Below, piece after piece: positions 1 to 11,374 of a stretch of DNA of 64,000 nucleotides. The notes under the pieces are model-generated. The model was given only the letters and a program-made list of their open reading frames with translations, searched no databases and was not told where the DNA came from. The stretch's first letter is position 1, and the number at the start of each line of letters is the position of its first letter. This DNA is from Bactrocera neohumeralis (lineage: Eukaryota > Arthropoda > Insecta > Diptera > Tephritidae), in contig NC_065921.1 in the NCBI RefSeq assembly GCF_024586455.1, positions 43,174,574 to 43,238,573 on the forward strand, in the 5' to 3' direction. The position numbers and the translations under genes were made by a program.

Positions 1-19
1 TTCGTGGTCGCATAGCTAC

Positions 20-3000
20 CAAGTCAATGGTTTCAATTCACCAGCTGCAAGTCCCAGCACACCGTTCCTAATGCCATACACCGAGTCACCGTTATAAATA
101 ATGGTACGTACCAAACTTCGTGTGGCAGCATTGATGCCACAAGCTGGCGAACCGACGTGCATGACGGCAACATTGAAAGCGTCCTATTCCAATAAAATGA
201 AAGAAAGCATAAATTACATAATACCGAATTGTATATAGGACACAATACGTACGTTGGTGCCATGGCCTTCAACCTTCTTTGGCGTTTTGGTTTGCGACAA
301 TAGTTTCAAAGCTTGCAGATTCGCTTGAAACGCTACGCCACGTAAAGCTATCGCTTTCGCCCAATCCTTATCTTGCAGAGCTTTATTCACTGCTTGTGTT
401 CGCTCCACCGCTCCCATGAGAGGAATCCGCTCAATTCGATTGTTAACCAAAACAATAACAACCGGCGTTGTGGTTGCGGTGGATTCCAATACCGCGACGG
501 TTGCTTCGGCGCCCATGCGGCAAGCTAAAATACGATCGTAGGCGCTCGTTGCGCCACCTCGCTGCACATGACCCAGTACCGTGATTCGACTATCCCAACC
601 CAATCTGTCAAAAATCACTTGCTTCACCATCTGCGCTGTAATCGGTTCGCCATTTAGATCATTCGCACCCTCGGCAACGATAATGATATTGAGACGTTGA
701 CCACATTCCCGCTCCTGGTTAAAGTTATACACAACGAAGTTTTATTGTAAAAGAAAATAAAAGTGTAAAATGTCTAATAATGTACCAAAATATCCCCGGG
801 AACATTATATGTACATACATACATATGAAATACAATTTTGATGAAGCGTTAGCGTTTGAGAGTAGAGTTATAAGATAAATTTAAGAATATTTTGGACTTC
901 GAGATGACGAGCAAACATTATATGTTGTATGAACCGTCGTTTCCACAACAGTCAGGTCTACATAATCGGAACGGACCCAGATTTTTATTGGGCTAATGAC
1001 TGTCAACTCGGCAGCATTCCTCCAAATTACTCTTGCAATGTTTTCTACAGCTACTACAACCCCGATTTCGGTAATTTAAAATTTCAAGCCATGTTTGATG
1101 GAGGATGCTTCAACTGATACACATGGTGAAGTATTATAGTAATCTATATATCCCTTACTAGCATTACCACTTAATTTAAAACACGGTACAGTATTTTCAG
1201 TACTACTCTTGGAGTGAGTTTAGGAGTAAATATAATGTAGATTTTTAAAACTCTTTAACGTTTTTTTTAGACGTTAGGTTTTTAATGAGGAAATAATTTA
1301 TACGGAGTTAGCCTTTGGATCGATGTAATCACTCTGCAGTGTCGGTAATTCGAGCAACCATGGATCGGTTCCTCACCACGTTTACTCTAGCGGATAATAC
1401 GCATCCATAGAGACGACGTACAATGCGCTCCGAAGACGCTGCTGTTGTGACTTAGAGTATCGAAGAAGACCCATTGAGTCCATTCGTCAACGTGCGCTAC
1501 GAGTGGAGATGTACCCATCCACTTTATGGAAGATTTCGCGGAAAGATCTTGGTTGGATCTAGATACCCACCGTTTTCCACAAGTTTGTTCAGCGATGAAG
1601 CTCACTTTTAATTTAATTGGTACATTAAAAACAAAATTGTCGCAGTGATGATAATTCACCAGCCTTTGTTGAGACGCCGTTACATCCTCAAAAAGTCGCT
1701 GTTGGTGGGCTTTATTCAAAAATGAAGCCGGTCATAATGTTACAGTTAATAGGGAACGCTAAAATGCCATAAATAAGGACTGTTTCATGCCTGAATTAGA
1801 GGATGTTGATGTGGACGACCTTTGGTTCCAACAAGACGTCGCTATATGCCATACCGCTAACGAAACAATCAACTAATTGCAGGAAACTTTTGATAACTGA
1901 AATATTTCGCTTAGGTAGCCTGCGGAATGGACGCAAAGATCGTGCGATTTAACACCGATGGACTACTTTGTGGAGTCATGTCAAATCGAGGGGATGCATA
2001 AAGTGATCGAATTTATTCAAGCCAGCCGCGGCCACTTTCCCGAAATTATTTTAAAACATAAAACCCTTATATAAAATAACCTTTACATACCTTTTGAAGC
2101 TTGGAACATAAACGTTCATGCCAATCCAATGGCGGCGGTGCCTCGGGACAAAACACATAATCTGCTTCCGATATTATGCCAGAGACCATTGCTAAATAAC
2201 TGAAAAGAAAAACTCGTTGGCATTTAATTTAATTACATACATATAAAAAGTAAGGATGGACTAATTTTGGTGAGAGTTCCATTAATATAGCACACATATT
2301 GATCAATAGAAATGCTATATAGTTTAAAAATTATCAATAATGATAAAATCTTTACTCCGATGTATTTATTTAGAGAGCTATCACACTTTTGGTATTTTCG
2401 AACAAGGGAATGGGCGTGGTTATTATCTTATTTCACCTCTTTACACACTGTATGAGGCTGTGCGGGAAAAATTTGACCTCAACAGGGTTAATTGGTTCAG
2501 CTTTAGTACAATAATTTCGAAGTCGAAGATAATTTCGTCTATTTTGGAACCGGTATTAACTCCAATAACAACGTCTGCCTCGAAATCCATAATAAGTTTC
2601 CACGCTCACTTTTAAAAAAGTTTGCTTGTTTGCTTAATTAATTAACATTTGTTCTTTGAAGTCGCGGCAATGGTCTTATATCACTCATACACCAAGTTTC
2701 ATTGCGATACCTCAATTTTTCCTCAAGGTATCGATTGCACGGATAGACAGGCGCTCAAAATACAATGATTCGGAATGGATTACATCGATCATTTTTAGAT
2801 GACAGTGGTTCCTCTTTAGCATAAAGCTTTCTCTAATTTTTAAACTGATTATACATATGGGACCCTGCTGTACTATATTTTCTTCTAAATTTAACAATTT
2901 AATGCTTTTGAGCTTGCCGTTAGAATGTAAAATATACCGAGAATACACTAACCCGCAGTGACGTCCCATTACTTCCATTATAAAAATCCGCCGATGCGAG

Positions 3001-3941
3001 TAGGCTGTGCTCGCAATTGAATCGATAGCCTCTGTAATGCGATGCAGTGCAGAGTCTGTGCCAATAGTAAGATCCGTGCCACAGAAATCATTATCGATGG
3101 ATCCAACCTGAAAAGTATGCATTAGTTAGTGGTTATACCGTTTGCACAATACATTACACCACTTACCACGCCCACAATATGCAAATCTTTACATTTTTCT
3201 CTCTGTTGTGGTGTTATTTTACCCGAAGCAACCAAGTCGTCTAGTAAACCAGTCCATTCTAAGCGAAATATATTCGCGCCGGTTAGTGAACCATCACCGC
3301 CGATTACAATCAAACGGTTTATTTCTACGAAGAAGTATACAAATGCTCTACGATTTCAATATTCCACTGATATATCTGTATGTACCTCTTTGCACCAAAT
3401 TATAAGCGGCTTTCTTGCGTCCTTCACGCTCCATAAATTCTTTACAGCGTGCCGAACCGATTATCGTGCCACCCACATGTATAATTGACGATACCGACGC
3501 CCATGTTGCTTTAACGAATTGATCGCCACCCTGCACCATACCTTGATAGCCCTCACGTATCATGAAAGCCTTAATGAATGATAATGTAGAAAAAGTGAGG
3601 ACTACATTCCCTAATTCAGTTTCATTGAGTTTCGTCTATACCTGACAGCCCAAATAGACGGCCATTCGTACGCATGCGCGCACTGCGCCATTCATTCCAC
3701 AGGCATCGCCACCGCTTGTGAAAACCGCTATGGATTGACCCTTATAGAGATTTCTTGAAATCTTCGACATTTTATTAACAATAACCGAGTTTATATCGGG
3801 ATATTCTTCAGCGGGTATTGTCTGCAAAGCTTCCGTTTTCAATGTCTTTTTTGCTCTAAAACTTATTTCTTTTCGAATCGTTTGAGGTTTATGACATCTC
3901 CAAGTTATATTACCAATTAAGTGAGATATTATTATAGACAT
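20..3941 (-). CDS. Pfk: ATP-dependent 6-phosphofructokinase (Pfk or Pfk-like), 3' part beyond the window
   Basis: It encodes the glycolytic enzyme that phosphorylates fructose-6-phosphate with ATP in the cytosol. Exons on the complement are 3642-3941, 3386-3569, 3167-3324, 2953-3107, 2091-2199, 253-714 and 20-183. All borders are GT..AG and phases join without a stop. The N-terminal catalytic half shows the ATP loop FTSGGDACGMN, then GGDGS, the active-site GSIDND, MEVMGRHCG, VAEGA and LGHVQRGG; the C-terminal regulatory half begins at AVMHVGSPACGIN. About 511 codons are visible of the roughly 790 expected, so the rest lies left of base 1. The last visible donor (GT at 18-19) splits a Trp codon. 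Two starts are possible: 3941 gives about 57 extra Lys-rich residues, while 3770 (MSKISRNLYKGQ) better matches the family's usual length. Many substitutions outside the catalytic motifs suggest a diverged paralogue (inference). Introns 715-2090 and 2200-2952 contain transposon fragments. Confidence 0.9.
929..1120 (+). repeat. Dispersed repeat fragment in a Pfk intron (relative at 51450-51570)
   Basis: A short conceptual reading (SQVYIIGTDPDFYWANDC, then QLGSIP) closely parallels a second stretch at 51450-51570 (SRVYVTGNDPNFYPARDC, then TLGST). Both are on the plus strand. Conservation between two noncoding sites marks a dispersed repeat, not a Pfk exon. I do not know the family; it may be part of a LINE or another transposon. 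Confidence 0.55.
1320..2060 (+). pseudogene. Decayed mariner-type transposase in a Pfk intron
   Basis: The stretch reads in several broken frames as a mariner-family transposase. Recognisable pieces are a SDEAHF block near 1600, NVTVNRERY near 1735, DVDDLWFQQDVAICHTANET near 1810-1865 and a RSCDLTPMDYF-like end near 1935-1970. Stops and frameshifts occur throughout, so it is a dead copy. It lies in the intron 715-2090, antisense to the host gene. Confidence 0.75.
2508..2610 (+). repeat. RTE-type LINE fragment in a Pfk intron
   Basis: About 100 bases (cgaagtcgaagataatttcg onward) match, at DNA level, the segment 27070-27150 of the larger RTE relic in this window (reading FEVKDNFVYLGTSIN there). 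It is a truncated fragment in intron 2200-2952. The rest of that intron shows nothing I recognise. Confidence 0.6.
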
Positions 3942-4319
3942 TTAAAATCAAAAGTTTGGAAATGTAATGGGACAGCTATTTGACGTTTCTCTATTTTAAC
4001 ATTTACTCATATCTTTTTCGTCTATTGTTTATTTAATAATCAGTGAAGTGAACTTGATTCACTCAGTTTTCCGAATCGAAAACTTGAGATAAATATGCAA
4101 ACTATTTTAGATCTAAGGGTTTTTCCTTCAAAAGGCTAGTAAACGTTTTTGTTTGAGAAAATCTTCAAATGATCAGTTTAGAATCAGATTTGAGTAAGGT
4201 TATTTTTAAAGAACTGAAGAGCAATTAGATTGTAATCATACATAACTCTTTACTTAACCTATTCCGAGGATTAAGCCGAAATATGTGAAAAAGTATTTTG
4301 AAAAAGTGGCACAAGATAA
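3942..4319. other. Intergenic spacer upstream of Pfk
   Basis: AT-rich DNA upstream of the Pfk coding start. It should hold the Pfk promoter and any 5' exon, but I see no clear core promoter motif or conserved block. Confidence 0.4.
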
Positions 4320-5110
4320 GTTAGTTTTAATTAGGATAAGTTGGATTTATCGATGACGATAGAGCGACTGATAAGGAGCATGCATCTGCCTCTTTGTAGA
4401 ATATGGTCTGACCAAAGCATGCCCGACGATTAGAATTTAAGTGTGTTCTTCCCAATCCACAAAAAGGGAGACCCCACAATCTGCGTCAACTACCGTCGGA
4501 TAAGCCTCCTCAACATGGCATATAAGGTTCTGTCGAGCGAATTGTGTGAAAGATTAAAGCCCACCGTTAACAAACTGATTGGAACTTGTCAGTGAAGCTT
4601 TAGCTCTGCACCAAATCTTGGAAAATACTTCTTGAATCTACTGCTGGAGAAAATAATACGAGCTGCAGAGCTGAATAGAGAGGGTACAATATTCTATAAG
4701 AGTGTACAGCTTCTGGCGTACGTCGATGATATTGATATCATTGGCCTCAACACCCGCGCCGTTAGTTCTGCTTTCTCCAGACTGGACAAGGAAGCGAAGC
4801 AGATGAGTCTGGTAGTGAACGAGGGCAAGATTAAATATCTCCTGTCATTAAACAAACAGCCATAGCATTCGCGACTTGGCTCACACGTCACTGTTGACAG
4901 TCATAACTTCGAAGTCAGCATTAAGAGTTTTCGAGAGAAATTGTCTGCGGATGATTTATGGTCCAGGTGGCGAAAGACCTGGACTTGAAATCTCCAATTG
5001 GCGCCAAACAACGGAATGGAAGAATGACTGGCTCATTGTTGTAAACTGGGCTATAACCGTGAAAGCTATGTCTACGCCAGTAAGGAAGAAGGATTTAGAA
5101 GCTTAAACCT
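4320..5110 (+). pseudogene. RTE-clade LINE reverse transcriptase relic
   Basis: Broken frames read as non-LTR reverse transcriptase. They run in order: the palm motif region ICVNYRRISLLNMAYKVLS (about 4470-4530), LLLEKIIRAAELNREGTIFY, then the catalytic-site variant LAYVDDIDIIG (about 4715-4745; family usually YADD), and a C-terminal LRVFERNCLRMIYGP (about 4920-4970). These are hallmarks of RTE-type elements common in flies. Frameshifts, stops and missing 5' parts make it inactive. A second copy is at 26750-27660. Confidence 0.8.
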
Positions 5111-5459
5111 CCATAAATAGTTGGTTCATAGAAAAAACCTGGTAGATCGGGTACATACATATATAAAGATGTGATCAAGACTGTACAATTCGGACATTTG
5201 GCGCTGGAATAGACGTGATCACCATCTCACCTTGTGAAACCTATGCTAAACACGTTAGACTGGAGTGACTTTATCCCAGTATTAACTAACCTTATACTCG
5301 TATAATCATGCTTCTAACTTCTAACTCTCTTTATGGTCAACCTGATTTCATGCCCTGTCGTTACGTAGATGAATTCAGGTAATATTCGAAGAACTACTCA
5401 AAAATTTAGTTTTTGACAAACTGGTATATTCTCCATAATGTAAAAAATCGGTTCAACTT
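5111..5459. other. Intergenic DNA, no recognised feature
   Basis: No coding potential or clear repeat boundary is seen between the RTE relic and the MITE. Confidence 0.4.
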
Positions 5460-6046
5460 GTTACCTTCTACGGTAATCTGTTTTCAAATTGTTTGTTTTT
5501 TTTTGCATTTTCTGTTCCCTTATACCCTTAGAATTAATTGGAAGGTTTCGAAAAAGCCTCAAAAATAATAACTCCGCTCGACGTTCGGAGCGCTCGGAGA
5601 GTTCACCTCAAACTTTAAACGCGTTTTTTTCAAAACACACTTTTTTAAACTGGCGGACATGATTCCGGTCGAACTCCTCAACCGATTTGCTTAATTTTTT
5701 TTTAACTGTTCACAAAACGGCTGAATTCGTCGCCATACTTTTTATAATTTATTGACAGTGTTATGACAAAATTTATGTAAAAAAACATGGGGAAAAATTA
5801 AAAACAAAAAAAACGATAATTACTTTTTTATTTATCAACATTTTTGATTTGACATTGAGAAATCGTGTCCGCCAGTGAAAAAACGCACCTCATTCACCCA
5901 ACCATTTCTCCGACAGATGTCATTAAAAAATTGTTTATACACTCCACGATATACCTCATGATATGTGAAAAAAGTTCTATTGTAGAATTAGAATTTCTAT
6001 GAAAAAAATGTCAAAAAACAAGCCAAATTACCCTTTGACCCCTTAA
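5460..6046 (+). mobile_element. TTAA-associated MITE, family A, copy 1
   Basis: About 590 bp strongly similar and colinear to 45607-46220. Shared blocks include cgctcgacgtt(c/t)ggagcgc, cactttttt-aaactggcgga and ccatttctccgacagatgtc. The right end reads GACCCC then TTAA (6043-6046), matching copy 2. The left terminal repeat is decayed (ggtaatctg survives near 5470). The TTAA target and short inverted ends suggest a piggyBac-type nonautonomous element. It has no coding sequence. Confidence 0.65.
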
Positions 6047-6137
6047 TGTCAATAACCTTATTTAAACTTAATATATACTTAAGATGGATTACCATTACAA
6101 TACTTGTACAACAGCAGATATGACCATAAAACCACTT

Positions 6138-6278
6138 AAGGCCCATTTCTCATTGTTTGGTTAGCAACCATTTGTTAGTTAAGTTCTGGTTAACTTAACT
6201 AAACCTCTTTTCGGAAAAGTTAACCACAACTTAACTGACAGATGGTTGCTAACCAGACATTGAGAAAACAGCCCTTTA
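6138..6278. repeat. Foldback inverted repeat, arms about 55-60 bp
   Basis: The left arm (about 6138-6198) and right arm (about 6220-6278) are reverse complements with few mismatches: tggttagcaaccatttgt in the left arm pairs with acagatggttgctaacca in the right. A short central loop lies near 6200-6218. It would fold into a long hairpin. It may be a foldback MITE. Confidence 0.75.
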
Positions 6279-6765
6279 ACTTATCAAAACCATATTCCAG
6301 GTTATTGTCATAAATTAATCCTCTCAGTCTGGATAAACTTCAATCCCATATATGTAAATCCCACATGCCACTTCACTTAGCCTGGCATTAGTCATCCCCC
6401 TAAGTAAATTTTTTTACGGTCCTTTACTATTGTAACAGCACATAACTTAGATTGCATTAAGTCTTAGCAAGTTGACTAATTAACAGTTACAATAACAAAT
6501 TTCAGAATTACAAATTTCATCTCGAAACTCAAAAAGGGAAACACTCACAACACCGAAAATCAAACAAATCACAATTCTCGTATTATAACATATCTGTTCT
6601 GTAAAATCAACTCGTTCAACTGTTCCCAAAATAAAATCAGCTGTCTTCAAATTAACCTTATTACTCAACATTTCGGCGCAGAAGCGCATAAATTCCAGAA
6701 TAAAAACCGTTTTATATAAGAAAATCAGTATTTATAACGAAATTTAAATAATAAATAAGTATAAA
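6279..6765. other. Upstream region of TyrRS-m
   Basis: AT-rich upstream DNA. The promoter of the synthetase gene should be here, but no distinct motif stands out. Confidence 0.4.
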
Positions 6766-8470
6766 ATGATACGCCGACAAACATTATTACTAGCACAACT
6801 ACAACATGTGTACACCAAGCGTAATATTGCTTACAAAAATCTGCTAGCGCTTAAAGGACGTGGTTTCTTTCAAGACATTTTTCCCGATACCGCAAAGTAA
6901 ATACTTTTGTTTAAATTAAATGGATTTATTTAAATTACCATATATTTTTAACGTTTTAAAAAGTGAACAAATGAAAGCACTCTTCACAAGTGGACCACAA
7001 ACAATTTACGCCGGCTTTGATCCAACAGCCAATAGCTTGCATGTAGGCAATTTGCTGGTGATAATGGGCTTGCTGCATTGCCAACGTGCCGGTCATAATC
7101 CCATTGCACTGGTGTGAGGCATTAAATTACATACAGTTTAAGTGAAGGAAAATATTACTTATATATCTTGGTAATTTAGGTTGGCGGCGCTACCGGCTTG
7201 ATTGGCGATCCAAGTGGACGCAAAACAGAACGCAATCAAATGGGTGAAACCGAAATCGAAACGAATTTAAAAGGCATTAGAAGTCAATTGGAGCGTATAT
7301 TCAAAAATCATCAAGACTGTTTGTGGGACGACAAAAAATACAAACATAAACTGCCTGAATTACGGTAAGTAGTTTTTATTACTTAGTAAAAAGATTAAAT
7401 TTAATAATGCATCATTATTTTTTAAAGTGTTGTGAACAATGCCGACTGGTATGCGAATATCAATCTCATCGATTTCATAGCTAACATGGGTCGTCATTTC
7501 CGTATGGGCTCCATGCTATCACGATCATCTGTACAAACGCGCCTGGAATCCGAGTCTGGCATGAGTTTTACAGAGTTCACTTATCAAATTTTCCAAGCAT
7601 ACGATTGGTTGCATTTATGTCGTGCCTATGATTGTCGTTTCCAAATGGGCGGCTCTGATCAGATGGGTAATTTGATGACCGGTCATGAGTTAATAAGTCG
7701 TGTGGTTAAAAAACCGGTTTTTGGCATGACATTACCTTTGGTAACCAACGAAGAAGGTGACAAATTTGGCAAATCGGCAGGAAACGCAGTTTGGCTCGAT
7801 GAAGAGAAAACCTCTGCATTTGCGCTGTACCAATTCTTTGTGCGCATGCCTGATTCCGAGGTTGAAAAGCTTTTAAAACTTTTTACATTCATACCGCTGC
7901 CAGAAGTTGAACTGTTGATGCGTGAACATAACAGGGAGCCAGAAAAGCGTAAAGCACAAACTCTCCTAGCCGAAGATGTGACACTGCTCGTGCATGGAGG
8001 TAAATTCTTCGTGCTATACTATGCATTACTTGTATATTCAATTTATTTATTTGCAGAAAAGGGCCTTAAGCAGGCTGAGCGCATAACAGACGCTTTATAT
8101 AAAGGTAGTGTGGATGCGTTGGGAGAACTCAATTACGAGGAGGTGAAACAGACATTCGCCGGTGCAAAAGTGGTGGACTTACTAGCCGAACCGGGCATGT
8201 CTATGCTGCAATTGGCAATGAAGGCAAAGTGTTTCAACAGTGAAAGTAAGCAGAAATACAACAAAATTCACAAACATTTATGCCACACACATTTCATTTG
8301 CTATAGGTGATGCGATGCGCATTATAGCCGCTGGCGGCTTTTACATTAACCAAAAGCGTGTGCAGAATATCGCTGAAATTATTTCGCATGGCATTCATGT
8401 GCTGAAAAATGGACTTTCACTGCTGCGTGTGGGGAAGAAGAACTTCTACATTGTGCGCTGGCTTAAATAA
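6766..8470 (+). CDS. TyrRS-m: Mitochondrial tyrosyl-tRNA synthetase
   Basis: It charges mitochondrial tRNA-Tyr with tyrosine in the matrix. Six exons: 6766-6896, 6964-7111, 7180-7364, 7428-7999, 8057-8245 and 8307-8470. Phases are continuous and the product is 462 residues, as expected for the family. Residues 1-40 are basic and Ser/Asp-poor (MIRRQTLLLAQLQHVYTKRN), fitting a mitochondrial targeting peptide. The class-I synthetase features are YAGFDPT with the HIGH-type motif SLHVGN (about 57-73), GGATGLIGDPSGR, GGSDQ near 229, and KFGKS as the KMSKS loop (about 267-271). The C-terminus carries an S4-like RNA-binding piece (MRIIAAGGFYINQKRVQNI). Introns are 52-68 bp. The donor after residue IAL is a weak gtgtga. 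It converges on the RRM gene downstream. Confidence 0.95.
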
Positions 8471-8566
8471 CCGTAGCGACAAGTAAGGGTACACCTGTGT
8501 GTTACATTGTTAAAGTAGACTAAGTTGAAAAATTAGTCAGTCGTGTTGTTTCAGTAAAATAGAAGT

Positions 8567-8572
8567 TTTATT
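8567..8572 (-). terminator. Poly(A) signal AATAAA for the RRM gene
   Basis: tttatt on the plus strand reads AATAAA on the complement, 33 bases after the RRM stop codon. No equally good plus-strand signal for TyrRS-m lies before it; the variant AGTAAA occurs near 8552, so the two 3'UTRs probably overlap. Confidence 0.5.
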
Positions 8573-8604
8573 AATAATTCTAACTACAATTGCAAACGAT
8601 AAAA

Positions 8605-9399
8605 TTAAGGTTTCGGTCCTCTAGCACCCACTGGCTTCCGCCAACGTTTACGTGCAAGCAAATCTTTTGCTTTCTCCTTTTTCAGATTCTTATCGTAGAA
8701 TTTACCGCTCTTCGTAAATGTCTTCTGCTCGTTACGCATTTCAGCTAATTTTCTATTTTTCTGTTTCAATATATTTTTCTTATTTGCAGACTTCTTTTTG
8801 CCCGCCTCTGAGAATTGCACTTTAATCGTGCGTCCTTGCAGCATAGAATTGTGTAGTTGAAAACCACGTTGATAGCCCTCCAGGTCAGCCATTTCCACAA
8901 AAGCAAAACCACCGCGTCGTTTCTTTGGTATACGCACACTTTTCACCGTGCCGGCGCTGCCAAAGTGCGATTCCAAATCGGATTTTGTCGTTTCGAAATT
9001 TAAATTAGTCACATAGAGCACATGTCGATTGGCTTTCGCTGCTCCACGCATCAGCGCACCCAACTGTTCTTTTGTCAAATTGGTTTTCACTTCATCGGTG
9101 TTCTCGTCGTCGCTACTGACAACGCCATTTGCTTTCGGTGCACTGGTATCTTTCGCTTCACCATTTTCTGTACCTGCTTCCCCATCTGTATTTTCTGCAT
9201 CGCTATCGTCTTCTTCACTATCGCTGGAATCGGCTGCGGCAGCTTTTTCTACATAGGTGCCATCCAGTATCTCCTGCCGCTTGACATCGTCAAAGTTGCC
9301 CAGCAAATCAGCCGTATCGCCATTCACTGTGCGCCGCACACGTTTCGGCTTCACAAACTCTTCAACGTTGTAATCACTATCGGACGAATCGTTAGCCAT
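8605..9399 (-). CDS. Single-RRM RNA-binding protein, acidic N-terminus and basic C-terminus
   Basis: Intronless reading frame of 264 codons starting in a good context (caaATGgc). Residues 1-125 are acidic and Ser/Asp-rich (for example SSDSEEDDSDAENTDGE), like nucleolar or casein-kinase-2 substrate proteins. One RRM covers about 126-197, with RNP2 as LYVTNL (128-133) and RNP1 as RRGGFAFVEM (161-170). Residues 200-264 are Lys/Arg-rich and end in RKRWRKPVGARGPKP. This layout is typical of nuclear or nucleolar RNA-binding proteins acting in ribosome or mRNA maturation, but the exact role is unknown to me. I do not recognise the specific orthologue, so no symbol is given. It is convergent with TyrRS-m. 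Confidence 0.9.
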   Translation of the reverse strand: MANDSSDSDYNVEEFVKPKRVRRTVNGDTADLLGNFDDVKRQEILDGTYVEKAAAADSSDSEEDDSDAENTDGEAGTENGEAKDTSAPKANGVVSSDDENTDEVKTNLTKEQLGALMRGAAKANRHVLYVTNLNFETTKSDLESHFGSAGTVKSVRIPKKRRGGFAFVEMADLEGYQRGFQLHNSMLQGRTIKVQFSEAGKKKSANKKNILKQKNRKLAEMRNEQKTFTKSGKFYDKNLKKEKAKDLLARKRWRKPVGARGPKP

Positions 9400-11374
9400 T
9401 TGAGTGCTTTTGGCTGCGATTTTCGATTTTCTTTCAGTATTTATTTAATAAATTATGCGCCTCGTTTTCTTCTATATATGTATCTGCAAATTTGAATCAA
9501 AACAATAACACATGTGATGAAATGTCAGTGCCGCAACTTCTTTCAACTATAACCATTCACAATAATAAAATGTTTCGAATTATTGAAAAACTACTAATAT
9601 TTTGTTAATTTATTGTTATTTCTGCTTTATTTGTTTATAATTTATTATTAACACGTGTTTACGTTTTCAAATTGTTCACTCATCCTAATCACGTGCGTGA
9701 TTTAAGTACAAAATAGTTTATTTTGTAAATTTGTCATTGTGAATGCACGCATCTGAAAGAAGCTGCACGCAGTTTTTGGCCCGCCAGCCACTTGCTGTCT
9801 ATTCCTGGTCGCCTGATGGAATTACAGATGTTGGAAAAGTGTCATATTTCTAAGACGTCGGCAGCGCTGATGCGGCTCTCTATTTAATGTTGCATACTTT
9901 TAGGCGCCAATTGTGAAATGTTAACAGAGCATGTTTATTTGTGCATTTAAGCGCAAATTAGTTGAAAATATATTTAAATTTATGTATTTCTTTATACTTT
10001 TTTAAAGAAACTATAACGTTTAATGGTGTTTTATTGCTCATTTAATAAATATTAGTATTTTAATAAATATTTCGTATATTGTGTATTCCTTTCCCAATGC
10101 TTTGCTTGTATTTTTCAACTTAATTTTTTTTCATAAACATTTAAATAAAAAACTGTTATTTATTTTTTAACAATCATTTTGATTTTATTGATTACTGCAT
10201 AGATAAGTATCTTCTTTCACTTATGCCCACAGGTTTGCTTTTCTTTTTGTGTGTTTTATATTTTTTTGCGCTCACCCGCTTTATATTGTTTATTAATTTG
10301 TTTTCTAAAATAAATTTCTTTCATTTGTTTTCTTGTTTGTGTTTGTTTGTGTGTGTGTCTATGTACTATGTAGTATGGTTTTTTAGTATATTTCTTATAA
10401 TATGTTTGTTGTTGTGTTGTGTGATCCACTTTGTTTGCATTTATTGGTTTTTGTTTATACATACATATATATGCTTAAATATATATATGTTTGTATGTTA
10501 GCTGCTATTTAATATTCTCATTATTGATAATAGTTAACATTAGTTGTTTTCTATTTAACTCACTACAATGGCTGGCTGATCTTTTTAAACTGACAGTTTT
10601 CCAAACAATTTTATTTTCTTATTTATTTGTTTTTTCATTATATTTTCAAAACACTACCGCTATTGCTTGCATTTGAACATGTACATATGTATTCTCCGCT
10701 CATTTTTTAATATTTCGCCAACTTGCCAAGTGAAATATAAAATAAGTTTTCTATTAAACGTTACTTAACGGTTAAATAAATTGCTAGTGTTGAAGGTGTT
10801 ACTGTTTTAACTTTAAAATACACGCATTTAACTCTCTACATTTTCTTTAAACTTAAGCGTCGCAACAATTATCACTAATCCTTCCCTTGACACCAGGCGC
10901 TAACACTACATACATGTGTGGGTGTATGTTTGCATGTTTCAGTGTACTGTTAAATTACATACATTTGTATAAGTATATAGTATGGCCATTTCAATTTGTT
11001 AGTTGAATGATCTCATTTATTTATTACCAAAATATCGTACAAGTATAATTTTAATTTTTTTTATATTTTTTCATAACTTAAATCTTCTACCTTTATTGTT
11101 AATAATTGTTTTTGCTTTTTTACTTGCCACATACTTACTTATAGTTAGACATTAAATTCATTTTTTCACTTTTACTCATTAATTGTTTACTTCATTATGT
11201 AATTTATCACACATATTTATGTATTTAAGACAAACTGTAATCACTACTTTGGTTTTAGAATTAAATTTCATATCTGCTTTCCACAAAGATTTGCTTTTTA
11301 ACTGCAACACACTACTACATAGCGCGTTTACAGTGAGTGCAAAAGGTTTTTCTGCACTTTTCATATAGAAGAGT
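9400..11374. other. Intergenic AT-rich DNA with simple repeats
   Basis: The first few hundred bases lie upstream of the RRM gene and should hold its promoter. A less AT-biased patch at about 9770-9900 is the only compositional anomaly. From 10200 on there are T/G-rich runs (tttgtttgtgtgtgtgtc near 10340) and TACATATGTA-type microsatellites. No reading frame here has gene-like composition. Confidence 0.4.

Noticed and set aside
2340..2615. 91-codon plus-strand frame in a Pfk intron
   Set aside because: Its second half is an RTE fragment read in the wrong frame; the rest has no similarity.
4694..4891. Minus-strand frame over the RTE relic
   Set aside because: Antisense shadow of the reverse transcriptase remnant.
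9022..9495. 157-codon plus-strand frame over the RRM gene
   Set aside because: Shadow of the acidic repeat coding sequence; Cys/Ile/Phe-rich with no domain.
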